NCBI GenBank assembly: GCA_023362775.1
Contig: JALMGJ010000063.1
Span: 310,001 to 374,000, forward strand
Direction: 5' to 3'
Source of the DNA: Charina bottae
Taxonomy: Eukaryota; Chordata; Lepidosauria; Squamata; Charinaidae
DNA: 64,000 bases
Position numbers and translations under genes: made by a program. A model generated the notes under the pieces. It did no database searches, had not been told where the DNA came from, and saw nothing but the letters and a program-made list of their open reading frames with translations. This document shows, piece after piece, positions 1-12,480 of this stretch (its first letter is position 1; the number at the start of each line of letters is the position of its first letter).

Positions 1-317
1 TTCTTGGTGGTGATCTTATGAAATCATTACATTGCAGTAGGCATTTTTCAGTCACAGTACATGCAAAGTTGTCCAGCCCATAAGCATTTCTCACACCAGA
101 GCTTAACACTCTTGTGATTTGAGCAGCAACAGTTGTAAAATTGTTTGGGTGCCAAAGCATTTCAATAAGCAATAAAAGTAATAATATAAAATAAAATTCT
201 TCAAGCTTTAAAACCATAGATTCTTAATTTTGGCCTGTTTGAAATATATTTCAAATCGAGATGAGCTGACGTGGAAATGAGATGACAAGATCAAATGAGC
301 AGGTCCTGATGGAGTTG

Positions 318-1180
318 TTTAATTTACTCAAATGGCATTATTCCTTCAGGAATAGGTGAGATTGAGTAGAGAATCCTACCATTCCTAGAGCTTTGGGAAC
401 ACAGGATTGGTAACAGCAACTCCATAAAGTGAAGGAGTGCTAGCAGAGGAAAAGCTGAAATCCAATGGAGGCCCCCAGGTATGGAAAGGGAGGTAGAGTT
501 TTTGTCAGTTCCCTTTTCCCCTTGAACATCTGCTCTCACCCTATTGTGCAAAGTTCCCATAATTTTCCATGCAGATTTTCAAGGGTTGCTGAAGGTAGCA
601 GAGGGAAAGAGAAACCAGAATTTTCCCTCAGTTCCATGAGCTGTGAATACCCACAACTGGAACTCTGTTCCTGGATCCCTTGATCCAAGCTATGAGCTTA
701 CATTGTGGATGGAGAACTAATAAGCAGATGTTATTGTATTCCAGTTCCATCAGCCCCAGCTAGCAAGGCAAAAAGTTAGAAATGATGAGAATTGTAGTCC
801 AGCAAATGTGGAAATGAAAGGTTCCACATGCTCATTTGTTAATGTCATCATTCCCCTCACTATTGAGGTAAATAGATTTTCAGAGCAAAACATACATTTC
901 CATTCTCATCTCCTCTCTTACCACATGAATGGAAAGGATGCTTGGCAGATGTAAGGAACATTGCCTGTTGGGCCAGTTGTCCAGAGAAGACAATGTTGTT
1001 TTCCTGTTCTAAGCACTGAGAAATGGCTGTTCTTCCATTCCCTTCCCTCCCCTCCCACCCTAGCCTCCCTCCTCCCATTCCCCCCTCCATTTGTCATTAT
1101 ACAGTATATTTCACTTATAAGAGCCCCTGACCTATAGGAAAAAAAGTGCTTTTGCTTCAGCTGACCACTTCCGTGGCCAG
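318..1180 (-). other. LAMP5: Probable LAMP5 3' UTR, end uncertain
   Basis: This is sequence directly downstream of the stop codon with no recognisable repeat. No AATAAA occurs on the minus strand between the stop and the window edge. The only hexamer noticed is the variant ATTAAA at 323-318. The end given here assumes that variant is used. Polyadenylation beyond the window edge is equally possible. Confidence 0.35.
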
Positions 1181-1359
1181 CTATCCCATATGTTTATACT
1201 CAGATCTGTCTCGTGGGATTTGGACTTGATTAGCTGTCATTTTGAGATGGATGTGATAAACACCAAGCGTTATCAAAATCACCAATCCCAGGATCAAGCC
1301 CAGTATGAGAGGAAGCGTTTCTTCTAATTGTTCTCTTTGATCCACTGGACATTTATGTT
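1181..1359 (-). CDS. LAMP5: LAMP5 coding exon 6 (transmembrane segment, tail, stop)
   Basis: The exon encodes residues 223-281 and a TAG stop at 1183-1181. It opens with [15 protein letters not shown] (C226, the fourth LAMP cysteine), followed by the helix [20 protein letters not shown], then [20 protein letters not shown] and KHMG. The YKHM tail is the known endosomal/lysosomal sorting signal of LAMP5. The acceptor is CTATGCTGCAG. Confidence 0.97.
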
Positions 1360-4300
1360 CTGCAGCATAGGGAAAAGGGAATAATGGAGAGAGACAGAGA
1401 GGAGAGTTATTTTACATAGAAGTGTTTCTCCTGAGAAACAAAGGATTATTTTAATTTTTCTCGGAAGACTTCATGACAACATACATATGCCTCACCGCCA
1501 TATATACCCTCCCAACCATTCTGAGGTAGATTGAGCCGAATGGAAGAAAATGGACTGGCCTCGGGTCCCCCAGTATGTGGGAGTTGAATCTGGATCTCCC
1601 CAGTCCCAGGCTGAAATTTAGCCCATTGTATTAAACTTGTGCTGTACAAAACCAAGAAGTAAGAACATTTTAGTATAGTACAAGCTCCTTATGCACTGGA
1701 AAGTCTTGAGATGCATACTGATTGGGTAAATCAGGGATCCAAAGCAGGCAACCCAAATCAATGTTCTTCAATCAATCATTAGGTCCTATTGCTCGAGATG
1801 ATGGGTCATTACTTATTACATGTGCCAATGACCAAGTCCACCAGCGCAGTGATAGCTGGTGCTGGTGCTGTATTAGCAGAGCCCTGGCAATAAAGTGAAG
1901 GTTCCCCCCCCCCCCGCCCCATCAGATTCTTCAACTCTAAGGCACCAAAACGTGCCTTGAATCCACTCCCTTGGATTGCACAGAAATCTACCTCTCATTC
2001 CAAAAAGTACTGTAACACACTGTACATGGGGCTGCCCTTGAAGAGCATCTGGAAGCTTCAGGTGGTGCAGGACGTGGCTGTGTGTGCAGTTGTGTGTGTC
2101 CCTAGAAGGGCATGTTATACCGCTGTTCCACGAGCTGCATTGGTTGCTAGTTTGCTTCTGGGTCCAATTCAAGGTGCTGTTTTTGACCTTTAAAGCCCTA
2201 CATGGCATGGGACCAGGTTATTTGAGGGACTGCCTCTTCCCAATTACATCTGCCCATCCCACCAGGTCAGGCAGGAGGGGTATGCTGTGGGTCCTGTCTC
2301 CAAAGGAGCTCCATCTGGTGGGACCCAGGCAATAGACCTTTTCTGTTGTGGCCCCTGGCCTCTAGAACATCATTCCCCCGGAGGTGAGGTTAGCCCCATC
2401 CGTTAGCCTTCCAGAAGGCTCTTAAAACATGTTTTTTTCACCATGAGATTAAGTGATGTTTGTTCTCCTGCTTTCTTGGGTTTTATCTGTTTATTTTATC
2501 TGTTAACTTTATCTGTTGATTTTATTTATTTTTTATTGTTTTTAGATTGTTATGGAGTTTTTAACTGTTGTTGTGCTGTACACCGCCCAGTCACGTGTTT
2601 GTGAGATGGGCGGCTATATGAATATGCTAAATAAATTGAAAGGAGCTATACGACCATCCAGTGCTAGGGAGTGTTGGGAGCAGAGAAGACAGGCCCTTTT
2701 GATGACCAGACGTGTTCACAGACATGTTGACAGAAGAAATCAAGGCTGAACTTGAGGAGAGCACTTGGAAAAGAAGCCAGTTTTAAAAACCTTCAGGTCA
2801 GGAAGCTATTTGGTGGAACAGTCTCGGTTCACTAGCTTGCTGATAATATCTATTCTTTCCTATTATTTTTTAGTCTGCTGGATCCTATATGCTCATCTTG
2901 GACTTTGCTTCGGTAAAAGTTATAACCTGATCTGGTGTAACCCGCTTGTTCCCCTATTGTCTGCTTTGATTCAGCTTGCAATTCTCAAATAGCCAATTGG
3001 GAGAAAGCCTGGAGGGATTCTGCTTCGAGCAGGAAAACTGTGGCTAGGGCCATTTAAAATGTTTACTTTTGAGAAATAAAATTAAGACGTACAGGTAAAC
3101 CCAGCCTGGAACTCAGCTAAACTCACCACTGATTGTATTGCTAAAACAGAAGAGAACCACACATTTCTTCTCAAAGTTATGTTTGTGGACAGTTGTGGCC
3201 CAGCAATCAAGAAACCTTAGAAGTAGCAGGCTTTTTTGGCCAAAGATCAGGGCCAGTCCTACCATTAGGCAGTGTGAGGCAGTTGCCTCAAGGAACTGAC
3301 ACTAAGAACTGGTAGTAAAGAAGACGGAGCTGTGTGCCACCTAGGAGGTTCTAGGCCGGTTAAAATAACCTGCTGTCTTCAAGTTCTAGGCTGGCCCTTT
3401 GCAGTCTTGATGGAAGATTCAGCTGCAATCCCATTATTCTACTTGCAGTGAGAGAGGAGGATATTGTCCTTTACCTCTGGTACAAAAACACCTTGAACCA
3501 GCCCTGCAAAAGCTGCCTGCTTAAAATGCATACTTTACTTAGACTAGAATATCAACACACTAAACGTCCCTCAAAACTTTCCAAAATGCACTCTTTTCTT
3601 CAGACTTTTTTTTTAAATGTAGGAAGGCATGCTACCCAGTTCTTGAATTCCTGAATAGGATTTGGGATCACAAAATTAAAAAAAAAAGAATACAGCTTTC
3701 TGAATAATTTGATTTGTGAGCTAAAGTAGTCAGAGACTACATATCCCCACACAGCCTTAGGTTTTATTCTTGCATTAGAGTAAAAACTATCATGATAATG
3801 CTTTTGAGTCGGATCAATAAGCAATAGAGAATTTGCCCAGGAGACATGAAAGCATATGTGCAAATTTCAATTAGGAGTTTGTCCAGTACTCAAGCCAAAG
3901 TTGCACATGTGTCTATTTTACAGACTGAGAACTACACAAATAAGAATTCAATGTATGAAATCAAGGTTGAACTGAAATGCTGTCAAGAATGCAAAATGAG
4001 AGCAGCAAATGAGCAGAAGGAAGATAGCAATTCCAATGCTGTTTTTTTTTAAAAGAAGAAGAGCAGGAGAAATCACAAAAGAAGTCACAATTCCTCCTGT
4101 TAAAAAACCTTTATCATAAATTGGTGCAACACTAGTGCAGTCAGCCACCATAATTTGAAGCAGCACCAAGATGTCATATAAAACGGGCATCCTGGAACAA
4201 GGAGTGAAGATGGACTAAGGTGGGAATGAACAAGGACTTTAATGATTGATCAGGGAAACAACTATAGTGTAACCAACTTGAGGCCTTTGACCAAATGGTT

Positions 4301-6050
4301 GATTATGATGCCAAATTTCAGACTTCTCTAGCAGCAATGAGTACTGAAAACAATTAATCCAAGGAACAAACTTCTTTAAACTCAGATTAGCAAGATTAAT
4401 TTGGAAAAAATGTTATAACAACGCAGCAATTACAGTCAGTACACTTTGCTTTCATATGAGGAACCTTTATCTAGATCAGTGTTTCTTAACCGTGGCAGCT
4501 TGAAGATTGTGGACTTCAACTCCCAGAATTCCCCAGCCAATGTGGACTCTGGGAGTTGAATACTGGGAGTTGAAGTCCACACATCTTCAAGTTGCCAAGG
4601 TTGAGAAACACACCTAGGCAAATCAAAGCAGCCAGATTCTTGTTCTCCTTCACACACTCTTTTGATGCAAGAGGGAGGAAGCCTTTCTCTTTTGAGAAGG
4701 CATGCCAGCCTGAATCTGAGATTATTTACAAAATGGTTACTAGCCTCCTTACCAGGGTGATAACCAGCTCTCACACCAAGTATTATATCATATGACTTTA
4801 ACCTGCCCTCCTGTTGCTAGCCACCTGCATTTTCCAGCCCCAGATTTTCCGCTTCTTTCATGTCCAGCTTCCTTCCCCTTTACTCATTCCATCTATTACC
4901 TTTTCCATTCCTTCCCTAGTCCCACTGCTAAGTCCCTGTTTACTTTCCTTAGATCTCGACTTTGCCTTCAAATGTTTGCAACCAAACAGTAGACAGAGGA
5001 CTGCCTGTAAGAACAGACTTGTTCCAACTAACTCCCAATTAAATGACTAATTTAAGGCAGTTATATCATTCTGCTGTTTGTGAATGCACAGAATAGCAAA
5101 TGTGTAAAGTGGTGTACATTGGGACAGAAAATAAGCTTAATGACATCTGAATAATCATGAAAGTAATCAAGGGGTTATGATGGGAATTTCAGTGCCATCA
5201 ACAATATAGATTAGAGAATATTACAAAAATTAAACAACCAGTACAGCTATTGTACATGGGGACTTTCATAAACCTCTCAAATAAATAATTTCAAGATCAG
5301 AAAAAAAAGGAGGAAAGACCAAGCAAATTGATTAGACTTTGCTAATGATAATGATTCATAAATCCTGAGTAATATGAAGATGTAAGGGAGAGAAAATGTT
5401 TTCTCCCACCCTACTCAACATTTCTGGTCATCTACGAGAAAGCATATGCAATAGACTCAGAATATACAAACAGTATGTTTTTCTATACAACACATTATTA
5501 ATTTATGGACTCCTTGCCAGAAGATTAGATAGGCTAATTACTACTAGCCATGGTAGAACCATAGTTCTGAAGAAACCTACCACTTTAATGATCTACTCTG
5601 TCTGCTGAATGCAGAATCTGCAACACAGCTGCAGCATATCTCAGAGAGGGCTGTTCAACCTCTGATGCAATGTCTCCAACAAGAGAAATCCTCATCTCCT
5701 TTAGTATTTCACTGTTGAAGAGATCCTACGGTTTCACTGAAATCTGTATTCCTGCCATTTCTCCCCATTGATTCTACCCTGCCCTTTAGAACTACAGAGA
5801 ATGTCTGCTTTATTCTTAAAATGTATATTTCATAGATGGTCAGGCTCTCCCTATTCAGAAGGAAAGTATCTCTGGACAGCTGTTGCTGGAAGTCAAAAAA
5901 AGGCAGGATTGTTAGCTTCATGCATTGGACTTAGAATAGCAAGAAGCATGCTTGACTATTTGGATACTTAGCCTAATCCAACAGGGATTTTCTTACAGCT
6001 TCATATGTTTGCCCCTTATTTATGCACACTGGACTATGACACTGATGCAT

Positions 6051-6085
<35 letters not shown>

Positions 6086-9000
6086 ATAAATCCTCCATGG
6101 TTTGCCAGAAAATGCCTGAGTCAGAGGGATATATAGAGTATCCATTATGTAAGAAAGACAATGATTTATAGAAACCTGGAAAAGTTTAGAGATAATTCAG
6201 AACAGAAAAGGAAACTAAGAGCTGTATGAAAGACATGTTGACATTGCCCCTTTTCAGTTCACGATCATAAACTTTTGCCAGAATAGTAACGAATTATACC
6301 TACTGAGAAATAAAATCTCCAACTACCAATAAGCAACCCCCCCCCAAAATCAAAACTTTGAAAGAAGGCATTGTGGAATGCCATTGGAAATAGTTTGCTC
6401 CTCATCCAATGTCATCTTTCCCCTGTGTCCGCTCATATCACTCACTGCCAACTCAAGTGAGACTGTCACGTTTCATCATTTCCCCCCTCCCTAACTGCTA
6501 CAGGCCTCTGCCCCACGCTTTCTTCCAAGGCAAAGCCTTGGTGAAAACCCAAATCTTACATCAAAGTTCCCAGTGAGTGCACCAGACACACAATTTATTT
6601 TATAAATTAAATGAAGGAGCCTTCTCCGCTGAAGAAAGTCTTCATCTAGGATACGGAATACTGCTCTTTATCCACCCCGACCTTCCACAGAAACTGCTTG
6701 CTTCCTCAGCCAAGAGAGTCTCCATTAACCTTCCAAACTGCACCAAAACATATCCCAGCATTCAGAGGTCCCTTACCTTCGCTGAAAACAAAATCAGAGC
6801 TGATGTCAAAGGGCTGCAGGCGGACCTCTGACAGCAAGAGAATGACTGATTTTTGGTGGTCACTGGAGCTCAAGGTGATGGTCTGCTGAGCTTGACATAC
6901 ATAAGACTTCCCAGCTGGGGTGACTAAAGCAGAGAGATGACGCGTTGTGACCGTGTGTTTCCCCGCTGTCAAGAGGAAAATGTTATCATTGGATGAGGTT
7001 TTTTCCCCCCCCATGGCCAAAAGACTACTTAATGCAGCATTCCATGGCCAACTATATGCCTTTTTAATTTGTTTAATAAATGTTTTCTACACATCCTTTA
7101 TTAATTAATAGGAAAAATATGCATTTGTGATGGTGTTAAGAATAACATCAACATTAAAAAGAAAAGGACTTTGGAACATTTCTAAAGAACAAAACATGAA
7201 ATTTGATCAAATCATTAAAAAGTCCTGTTTATTAAGGGGCAAAAAGTTAAATTTGAATGTTGACAATGGATACCAACCATGTCTGTCTGACGGTAAATAT
7301 ACATTTTGTACGTTTGTAGGTTTTTATTCCTTTTTCACCTTTTTTTCTTCTTTCATAATTTTGTGTATTCTTTTTTATATATATTTAGTTAATAAAAAAT
7401 GAAAAAGGGTCCACTGTTACAAAGCAGATACAGATTAACATTAAGAATTCTCCCAGTCTTCCGTGTTTGGAGGAAAAGAGAAGTAGCTTTTCTGATATAT
7501 TTAGAGATTTAACATGTGTTCCGACAAATTAGGCAGTCATTCTAGTGGACAGATATTAGGAGGAGCTGAATAGCAAGAGAGAGCTGAACAATATGCAGAT
7601 GAACGGGCACATATTCTCTCATACATGTAAAAAATATTCATGCTGGTTGTACATGATTAGAAGCATAGAACATTAACTTCTGCTTTCATGACATTCCTCC
7701 AGTCCTTGTATTCAGAACTACATAGCATAATGCTATCACAATCACTGCATGCATAAGCAAAAGATGTTTTATTTCCCATTAGGATCCTAAAATGATGTTC
7801 ACAGTTCAACACCTAATGGCTTATGCTGATGACAGCAGCTATGATGATCCCACAAGGAATAGCAAGTCCTGAATAGAAATTCAGCATTACCAGCAGTGCT
7901 GTTATTAGCTTTCTATGACTAGATCCATCTTGACAAAACCCACACGTTTGCGGATAGCATTCCCAGGGAATCACACTCCATCCTTCATGTACAGTCACAT
8001 GTAGCCCTCTCAGGGCAGCATCACAAATTGGTGCTAGGTGGTTGGATTTCTAAAAAAGCCTAAAAAAGCCAGATGGCAAGTCCTGTTGGATGACCTCTGG
8101 ACACTGCAGATCACAACTCCCACAAAACACAACCCGTCAGAGGTATATGCTTGTGGGGATGATTGGAATTGTAGACTGATTCATCAGAAGGGATGAACTT
8201 TCGTTTGTGAAAGTCTGTGCTGTCCAATGACCCTCTCACAAAACCTGTCAGCTTCACAAATTATAGGGAAAATGGACAGAGTGGATAAATAAGCACAATG
8301 TAAACTTCAATGAAACTGAAAATGGGGGTAAATCTTTAAAATGTAAACAACCTGCATGGTGATGAAAAAAGAAACATGGAAATCTTAATAAATAAAGTTA
8401 GAATTCAGAAAGAGTAAAAATATTTATTCTACTTATGTTAAACTGGACTGCAACTGTACCATTCAGCAGGATTTATTTTGGAATAAAAATGTATAGAATT
8501 ACACTGAATGGCTTAAATAATCCTGATTTTTAAAAATATATAAAGTGCATATCCAGCCTGGCTAAACTATATAGTCACATACAGTGACCAATACTACTGG
8601 ATTATATGTGAAAGAGCTGGTGCATTCCAACCCAGAGACACCATAGCTTTTTTATATGTTATTTTAATGTAAAATAGACTTTTCCTCCTAATTTATACTT
8701 AAAAAGAAATTGACAAAGGTTTAAATGGTCCAAATTGTTCAGGAATAGATCAAATACAGATGCATATGTCTTGGGCATGCTTCAATGCAGCAACACGGGA
8801 AAAGATCACCTCCCAGAACGTTCTGCACTGCAGAGGTGCCCAGCGACAAACACAGGCAGCAAGAGGCTGTCCATAAGAAAGAAACACAAAGTAATGCAAT
8901 AGAAATACTGCCCACTAATAGAAGCCACACAATTGGGGAGGTGGGCATATTTTAAGAGCATAGTAATTGCATTCGAAATGTGCAGCATCTACTAATCATT

Positions 9001-11661
9001 CCCAATGCTGGATTGCTTGAGTTTTCAAAAAAAATAATAATACCAAAATCCAAGTAAAGGCAACCATAAAACAAAATCAAGCTCTTCTACAGTAATTGCC
9101 CTTCAGGGATTACATGAAACTCCATTCTGTAACTGTCTAAACCCAACATCTGCACTGAGAAGTGCCAGGCCCAGGATTAGAGCACAAAATGCTTCCATCA
9201 CTGCAAATGGGGTTTTGCAATACTCAGAAAAAAATTATAGATGCCATCCCTAAACTAGTAATGTAACTGTTACATCATTTGGGTGAAGAGTCTTTTGGCT
9301 TTGGTTAAATAATCCTTGCCCAAGGATTGTTTTTTTAGACTCTGCTTTAGTCCTGATTTATTTGCCTAATAATGATTAAACATGAAAAATCAAAAAGGTA
9401 GCCCCTTTCCCCCCCTAAGAATGGAGTGATTTTATTATTTTGCAATTCTGGAGGTTCTCTTCAATCGAAGAGGGGCTTTCCTAATATTTAATATTGACTG
9501 CTTCTGTCTTAATATGACAAAAGGGCAGTTGCATGGCATTGCAACCTACCATAACACTGTTTAACTGAAGTTATGTCCTATCTGCTTTTTTTTTTTAAGA
9601 TAAGCATGACTACCAGTCTGAGAGCTTTTTTGCTCGGGATCGAGGCTGACCGCCGGGCCAGACATCGGTTTGTTCAAATGCGCCAAATCTGCGGCTGGCC
9701 TGGGAGCGTACAGTGTGGTCGGCTTACAGCAGGGACGCCTTTCTTTCCCCGCTCTTTGGGAGAGCTCAAGGCAATCCGCGGGTTCTTGGTACCGGCCGGC
9801 GGTTTCGGAAGAGTCCAAAGGCCAGGCAGGCGCAGCCGAGCAGAGAAGAGAATCCAGGCCCGAGTCGGCTCGCGCGCGGATGAACCTTACAGGGACGGGG
9901 ATATGGGCTGAAGGAGGAGCCGTCGGGGAAATGCGGGCGCCCGCTTTTATCCGCAGTGCGGGCTGGGGGGCGGGACCGGCCTCAGGCCTGAGCAGACGAG
10001 TTTGGAGGGAGACGGGGAAAAAAGGGGGACTGGCTGGAAAGTATTCGTTGCAGCAGCACATGCAGAGACTTCGAGGCTGCAAGCAGGAGGCCAAGTGGCC
10101 TGTGAATGGGATGGCCTTGGCGGCTCTCTACATTGCCAATCTCTGCCATTCCCACCCCACCCCCGCCGCCTTCGGGTTAGCGCGAGGGCCCAAGGCTTTT
10201 CTAGCCGGCCACCCCAGCGAGCAGCTCCCCCCCCCACCGCTCCCCCCTACCCCCCGGCCTGGCCTTCGCCGCGCAGCACTTACGGTTCACGGCGCCTTTG
10301 AAGTAGGTGCTCTCGGCGCTGTCGTAAATGAACTGGACTCTGCTCATTTTCCACCAGGCCTCGGGGCCAGAACTTGTGTTGCGAGTCTCCTGCCGAGCCC
10401 GGGAAGGGGGGAGGGAGAAGGAGGAGGAAAGCGGGGCAGAGGGGGGCAAGAAAAGACAAAAGGTCGAGGCAGGCCACGGGAAGCCTCGCCTACCCCCCCG
10501 GGACTGGCCAGGCGAACATTTGGCCCGCGCTCGCAGCTTTCTGAACTTGGCCGCCCTCCCGGTCGATTTCTCGGGGCGGAAGAGATTGACCTGAGCCGTC
10601 GGCTGTCTTCTTCGGCGCCTTTAGCGACTACGTACAGTCGAAAAATAAGGCCCCGTCAAGATAGCGTCCGGGCGCCTGTTCCTCATTTTATTTCTCTCTC
10701 ATACAGCATTTTGTTCCTGGGGCCCCCTCCCGCCTTCCCTCCCGCCTCAGCCTGATTCCTGCACTTTTTCTCTCCTCGGGTCCTGCGCGGTGATTCTGCC
10801 CACCCCTCCCCCCGCGGTCCCCAGCAACCTTTCTAGCCCGGGCTCCTTCGAGCCAGTCGAGGCGGACCCTTGGTGTCTTCCCTTCGATACCTTGACAAAA
10901 TATAGGCTGAGGGTGTAAGCTCTGTAGAGCCACGAAATGTGGAGCTCGGATTCGTTGCTGCCGCATTTCCCTCGCTCCTCGGCTCCGCGGGAAAGCGGGA
11001 TGTAGGCTTGCTCGGTGACCATCTGAATGCACGCGCGCGAACACAACAAACGGGCGCGTTAGGTACCGACGCCGAACACTTCCACAAAGAGAAGAAAAGG
11101 TTCTGCGGGAGCATCAGGGAAAAGGTATGGGGTCCCCCCCCTCCACCCTTCCTCCCCTCTACTCCCGCTGCCTCATAGAATAGTTAAAAAGAGCATAAAT
11201 ATGGTTAGCTTCAGCTCCTTACCACAGCGGGTTAGAAAGAAACGCAGCCTTATTTACCGTACCGCCCGAGATGTAATAATAATTACCCATAATAGACCAA
11301 CGCTCCCCCCACACACCTCCGCGCCCCAGGGAATCGAGATGAGTAATTATATATTGTCATTCCCTTTCCCCCTCCAATATGAAAAGGATTAAAGTAAACT
11401 TTATGCACTTTCCACGATTCAAAAAAATTCCTTTTTGCAGCTAAAGACAGCTTTTGTTCGGGGAAAGATTTGGGCCGGAGAGAGCGGGAACTGGGAGCGG
11501 GGGCAGGACAGACAACAGTTTGCAAACTAGATGTAGATGGTGGTGGGGATGTTTAGCATTTCCCCCATGTGAGTGACAGGGAGGGGGAGAAAGCGAAGTT
11601 GCATTACCTTAGCAACATGCCGCTTCTAAAAAGGCTGCGATTATATTTAAGATTAATTCTA

Positions 11662-11749
<88 letters not shown>

Positions 11750-12480
11750 ACAGACACACACACACACACACACACACAGAGATAAAAGTCTAAGCTCACA
11801 GATACCCCCCAAATATTGATATCGATCTTTTTCACGCTTTTAATAGACGATATTCAAATTAAGGGAAAAGAAGAGAATCTTACATCAACAAAATTGGTGG
11901 CCCAAATCTCGTAGGGAACGATTAATTTCGCAGCGAATTCCGCCATGAGGCAGCTCGTTCCGTTTTCCCGAACTACAAAAATAGACTTTTCGGGATTAGG
12001 AGATAACCCCGAAAGGTTTTCCACTTCTGGCTCCGCCAGGCCGCCAGCTAGTGCGTCTGTTGGGAGAAAAAATAGGGGAAGAAAAGAAGAGGACTCAGAC
12101 CTAAGGCTTTCCCATGTTGCTGAAAAGGGAAATTTCTCTCTACCGGCAGGTTCTGCCTGCTCTGAGGATGAAGTTAAACCATTTGGAATTTCACCAGAGA
12201 ACCCCAGCGATTCACCTTTCCCGGGGCGGTGAGGAGTGGATGGGGGAAGCTATTTAGTTTCATCTATTTTTCTTTCACCCAGGCCACATAGGCGATCGCT
12301 TCTGATTGTTTTCCTCTCCCCTCTCCTCAAACCGAGCTGATAAAGGCGGAACATTTTCGGGATCGACGCGGGGGGGGCGCGAGTCTGCTAAAGACTGGAA
12401 AGCGTGTACTCACGGAAAAGCAAAAGCAGCCCCTGGAGTCCCGGGGTGGCTCCCAAGGTTCCGTCCCTTCTCCGCTCCAT
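1181..12480 (-). CDS. LAMP5: LAMP5 gene, complete coding region in six exons
   Basis: The coding exons are complement(1181..1359, 6777..6965, 10284..10389, 10891..11022, 11884..12056, 12414..12480). They join in frame to 846 nt, or 281 residues plus stop; the human protein is about 280. The product is a type I lysosome/endosome-associated membrane glycoprotein of the LAMP family, enriched in neurons and plasmacytoid dendritic cells in mammals. The sequence shows an N-terminal signal peptide (about residues 1-30), a single luminal LAMP domain with four cysteines (C58, C100, C183, C226), one transmembrane helix (about 238-257) and a short cytosolic tail with the tyrosine sorting motif YKHM at 277-280. 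N-glycosylation sequons include N36, N54 and N128. All splice junctions are GT/AG with matching phases. It lies downstream of PLCB4 on the same strand, as in other vertebrates. Confidence 0.96.
1445..1650 (-). repeat. Ancient CORE-SINE copy
   Basis: Read on the minus strand, this shows a degenerate tRNA-derived head (GATCCAGATTCAACTCC) followed by the CORE-type stretch with CAGTCC and TACCTCAGAATGGTTGGGAGG. It is too diverged for a TSD to be called. It also explains the short open frame here. Confidence 0.45.
1985..2645 (+). mobile_element. L2-like LINE, 3' fragment (degenerate)
   Basis: Frameshifted translations give [14 protein letters not shown] and [17 protein letters not shown], the same C-terminal RT-region blocks seen in the larger L2-like element at 37864-41402. 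The 3' end reads into an A-rich tail (AAATAAATTGAAA). The fragment is 5'-truncated, diverged and not coding. Confidence 0.8.
4477..4611. mobile_element. Palindromic hAT-type MITE, diverged copy
   Basis: The two halves are inverted repeats: CAGTGTTTCTTAACC at the left and GGTTGAGAAACAC at the right, with the core GGACTTCAACTCCCAG repeated in inverse orientation. It belongs to the same family as 34054-34181, where an 8-bp TSD is perfect. Here the flanks match poorly, consistent with an older insertion. Confidence 0.7.
6055..6081. repeat. (CA)n microsatellite
   Basis: An uninterrupted run of about 13 CA units lies in LAMP5 intron 5. Confidence 0.95.
6777..6965 (-). CDS. LAMP5: LAMP5 coding exon 5
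   Basis: The exon has 62 full codons with 2 nt and 1 nt at its ends, residues 160-223. It contains [20 protein letters not shown], one of the most conserved LAMP5 blocks, with the third cysteine (C183), and ends SDFVFSE before the membrane-proximal exon. The acceptor is TTGACAG and the donor is GAAG|GTAAGG. Confidence 0.97.
6966..10283 (-). other. LAMP5: LAMP5 intron 4
   Basis: The intron is 3.3 kb, AT-rich on the exon 5 side and CpG-rich from about 9620. A T-rich block ending in AATAAA-like sequence (about 7130-7405, plus strand) resembles an L1 3' end, but it has no clear TSD or ORF match. No other feature was recognised. Confidence 0.6.
10284..10389 (-). CDS. LAMP5: LAMP5 coding exon 4
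   Basis: The exon has 35 codons plus one base, residues 125-159, including [19 protein letters not shown] and ending FKGAVN. The segment around N128 (RNTS) forms a sequon at the place where mammals have NMS. The acceptor is CTCGGCAG and the donor is AACC|GTAAGT. The split codon completes as Pro160, giving NPGKHT across the junction. Confidence 0.95.
10891..11022 (-). CDS. LAMP5: LAMP5 coding exon 3
   Basis: The exon has 44 codons, phase 0 at both ends, residues 81-124. The translation starts [19 protein letters not shown] and ends LYFVK. It carries the second conserved cysteine (C100) in the [10 protein letters not shown] block. The acceptor is CATTCAG and the donor is AAG|GTATCG. The exon lies inside the CpG-rich stretch. 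Confidence 0.95.
11664..11779. repeat. Compound (CT)n-(CA)n microsatellite
   Basis: About 27 CT units pass directly into a CA tract with a few substitutions (CACTCACACACAG). It lies in LAMP5 intron 2. The low-complexity frame across it is not a gene. Confidence 0.97.
11884..12056 (-). CDS. LAMP5: LAMP5 coding exon 2
   Basis: The exon encodes residues 23-80 (57 full codons plus 2 nt), including [19 protein letters not shown], a block almost identical to mammalian LAMP5. It contains the sequons NLS (36) and NGT (54) and the first LAMP-domain cysteine (C58). The acceptor is CAACAG and the donor is GAT|GTAAGA. It starts with the two bases AC that complete the His codon begun in exon 1. Confidence 0.95.
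12414..12480 (-). CDS. LAMP5: LAMP5 coding exon 1 (start codon and signal peptide)
   Basis: The ATG is at 12480-12478. The exon encodes 22 residues beginning [10 protein letters not shown] and ending in the hydrophobic run GLLLLF, then one base of a split His codon, followed by the donor GTGAGT. Joined to exon 2 it gives [19 protein letters not shown], which has the layout of known LAMP5 signal peptides. The arginines before the hydrophobic core form a normal n-region. This ATG was chosen because it is in frame with exon 2 and places the signal core at the expected distance. The exon is short and poorly conserved, so it is less certain than the others. Confidence 0.85.

Larger units (their letters stand above)
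1360..6776 (-). other. LAMP5: LAMP5 intron 5
   Basis: The intron is 5.4 kb. It holds an old CORE-SINE (1445-1650), an L2-like 3' fragment (1985-2645), a palindromic hAT-like MITE (4477-4611) and a CA microsatellite near 6060. At about 3245-3390 there is a possible ancient interspersed repeat that I could not name. I see nothing recognisable in the remainder. Confidence 0.7.

Noticed and set aside
7130..7405. 91-codon plus-strand frame with a T-rich end and AATAAA
   Set aside because: Looks like a LINE 3' end, but I found neither a TSD nor a matching protein block, so it is not claimed as an element or a gene.
9670..10755. A 361-codon plus-strand open frame in GC-rich DNA
   Set aside because: It runs antisense over LAMP5 exon 4 and the CpG-rich flank, is rich in Gly/Arg/Pro as expected from GC-rich DNA, and shows no recognisable domain or splice structure. 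The minus-strand exon explains the conservation.
11569..11793. Plus-strand frame of repeated Leu-Ser and His-Thr
   Set aside because: Translation of the (CT)n-(CA)n microsatellite in a LAMP5 intron.
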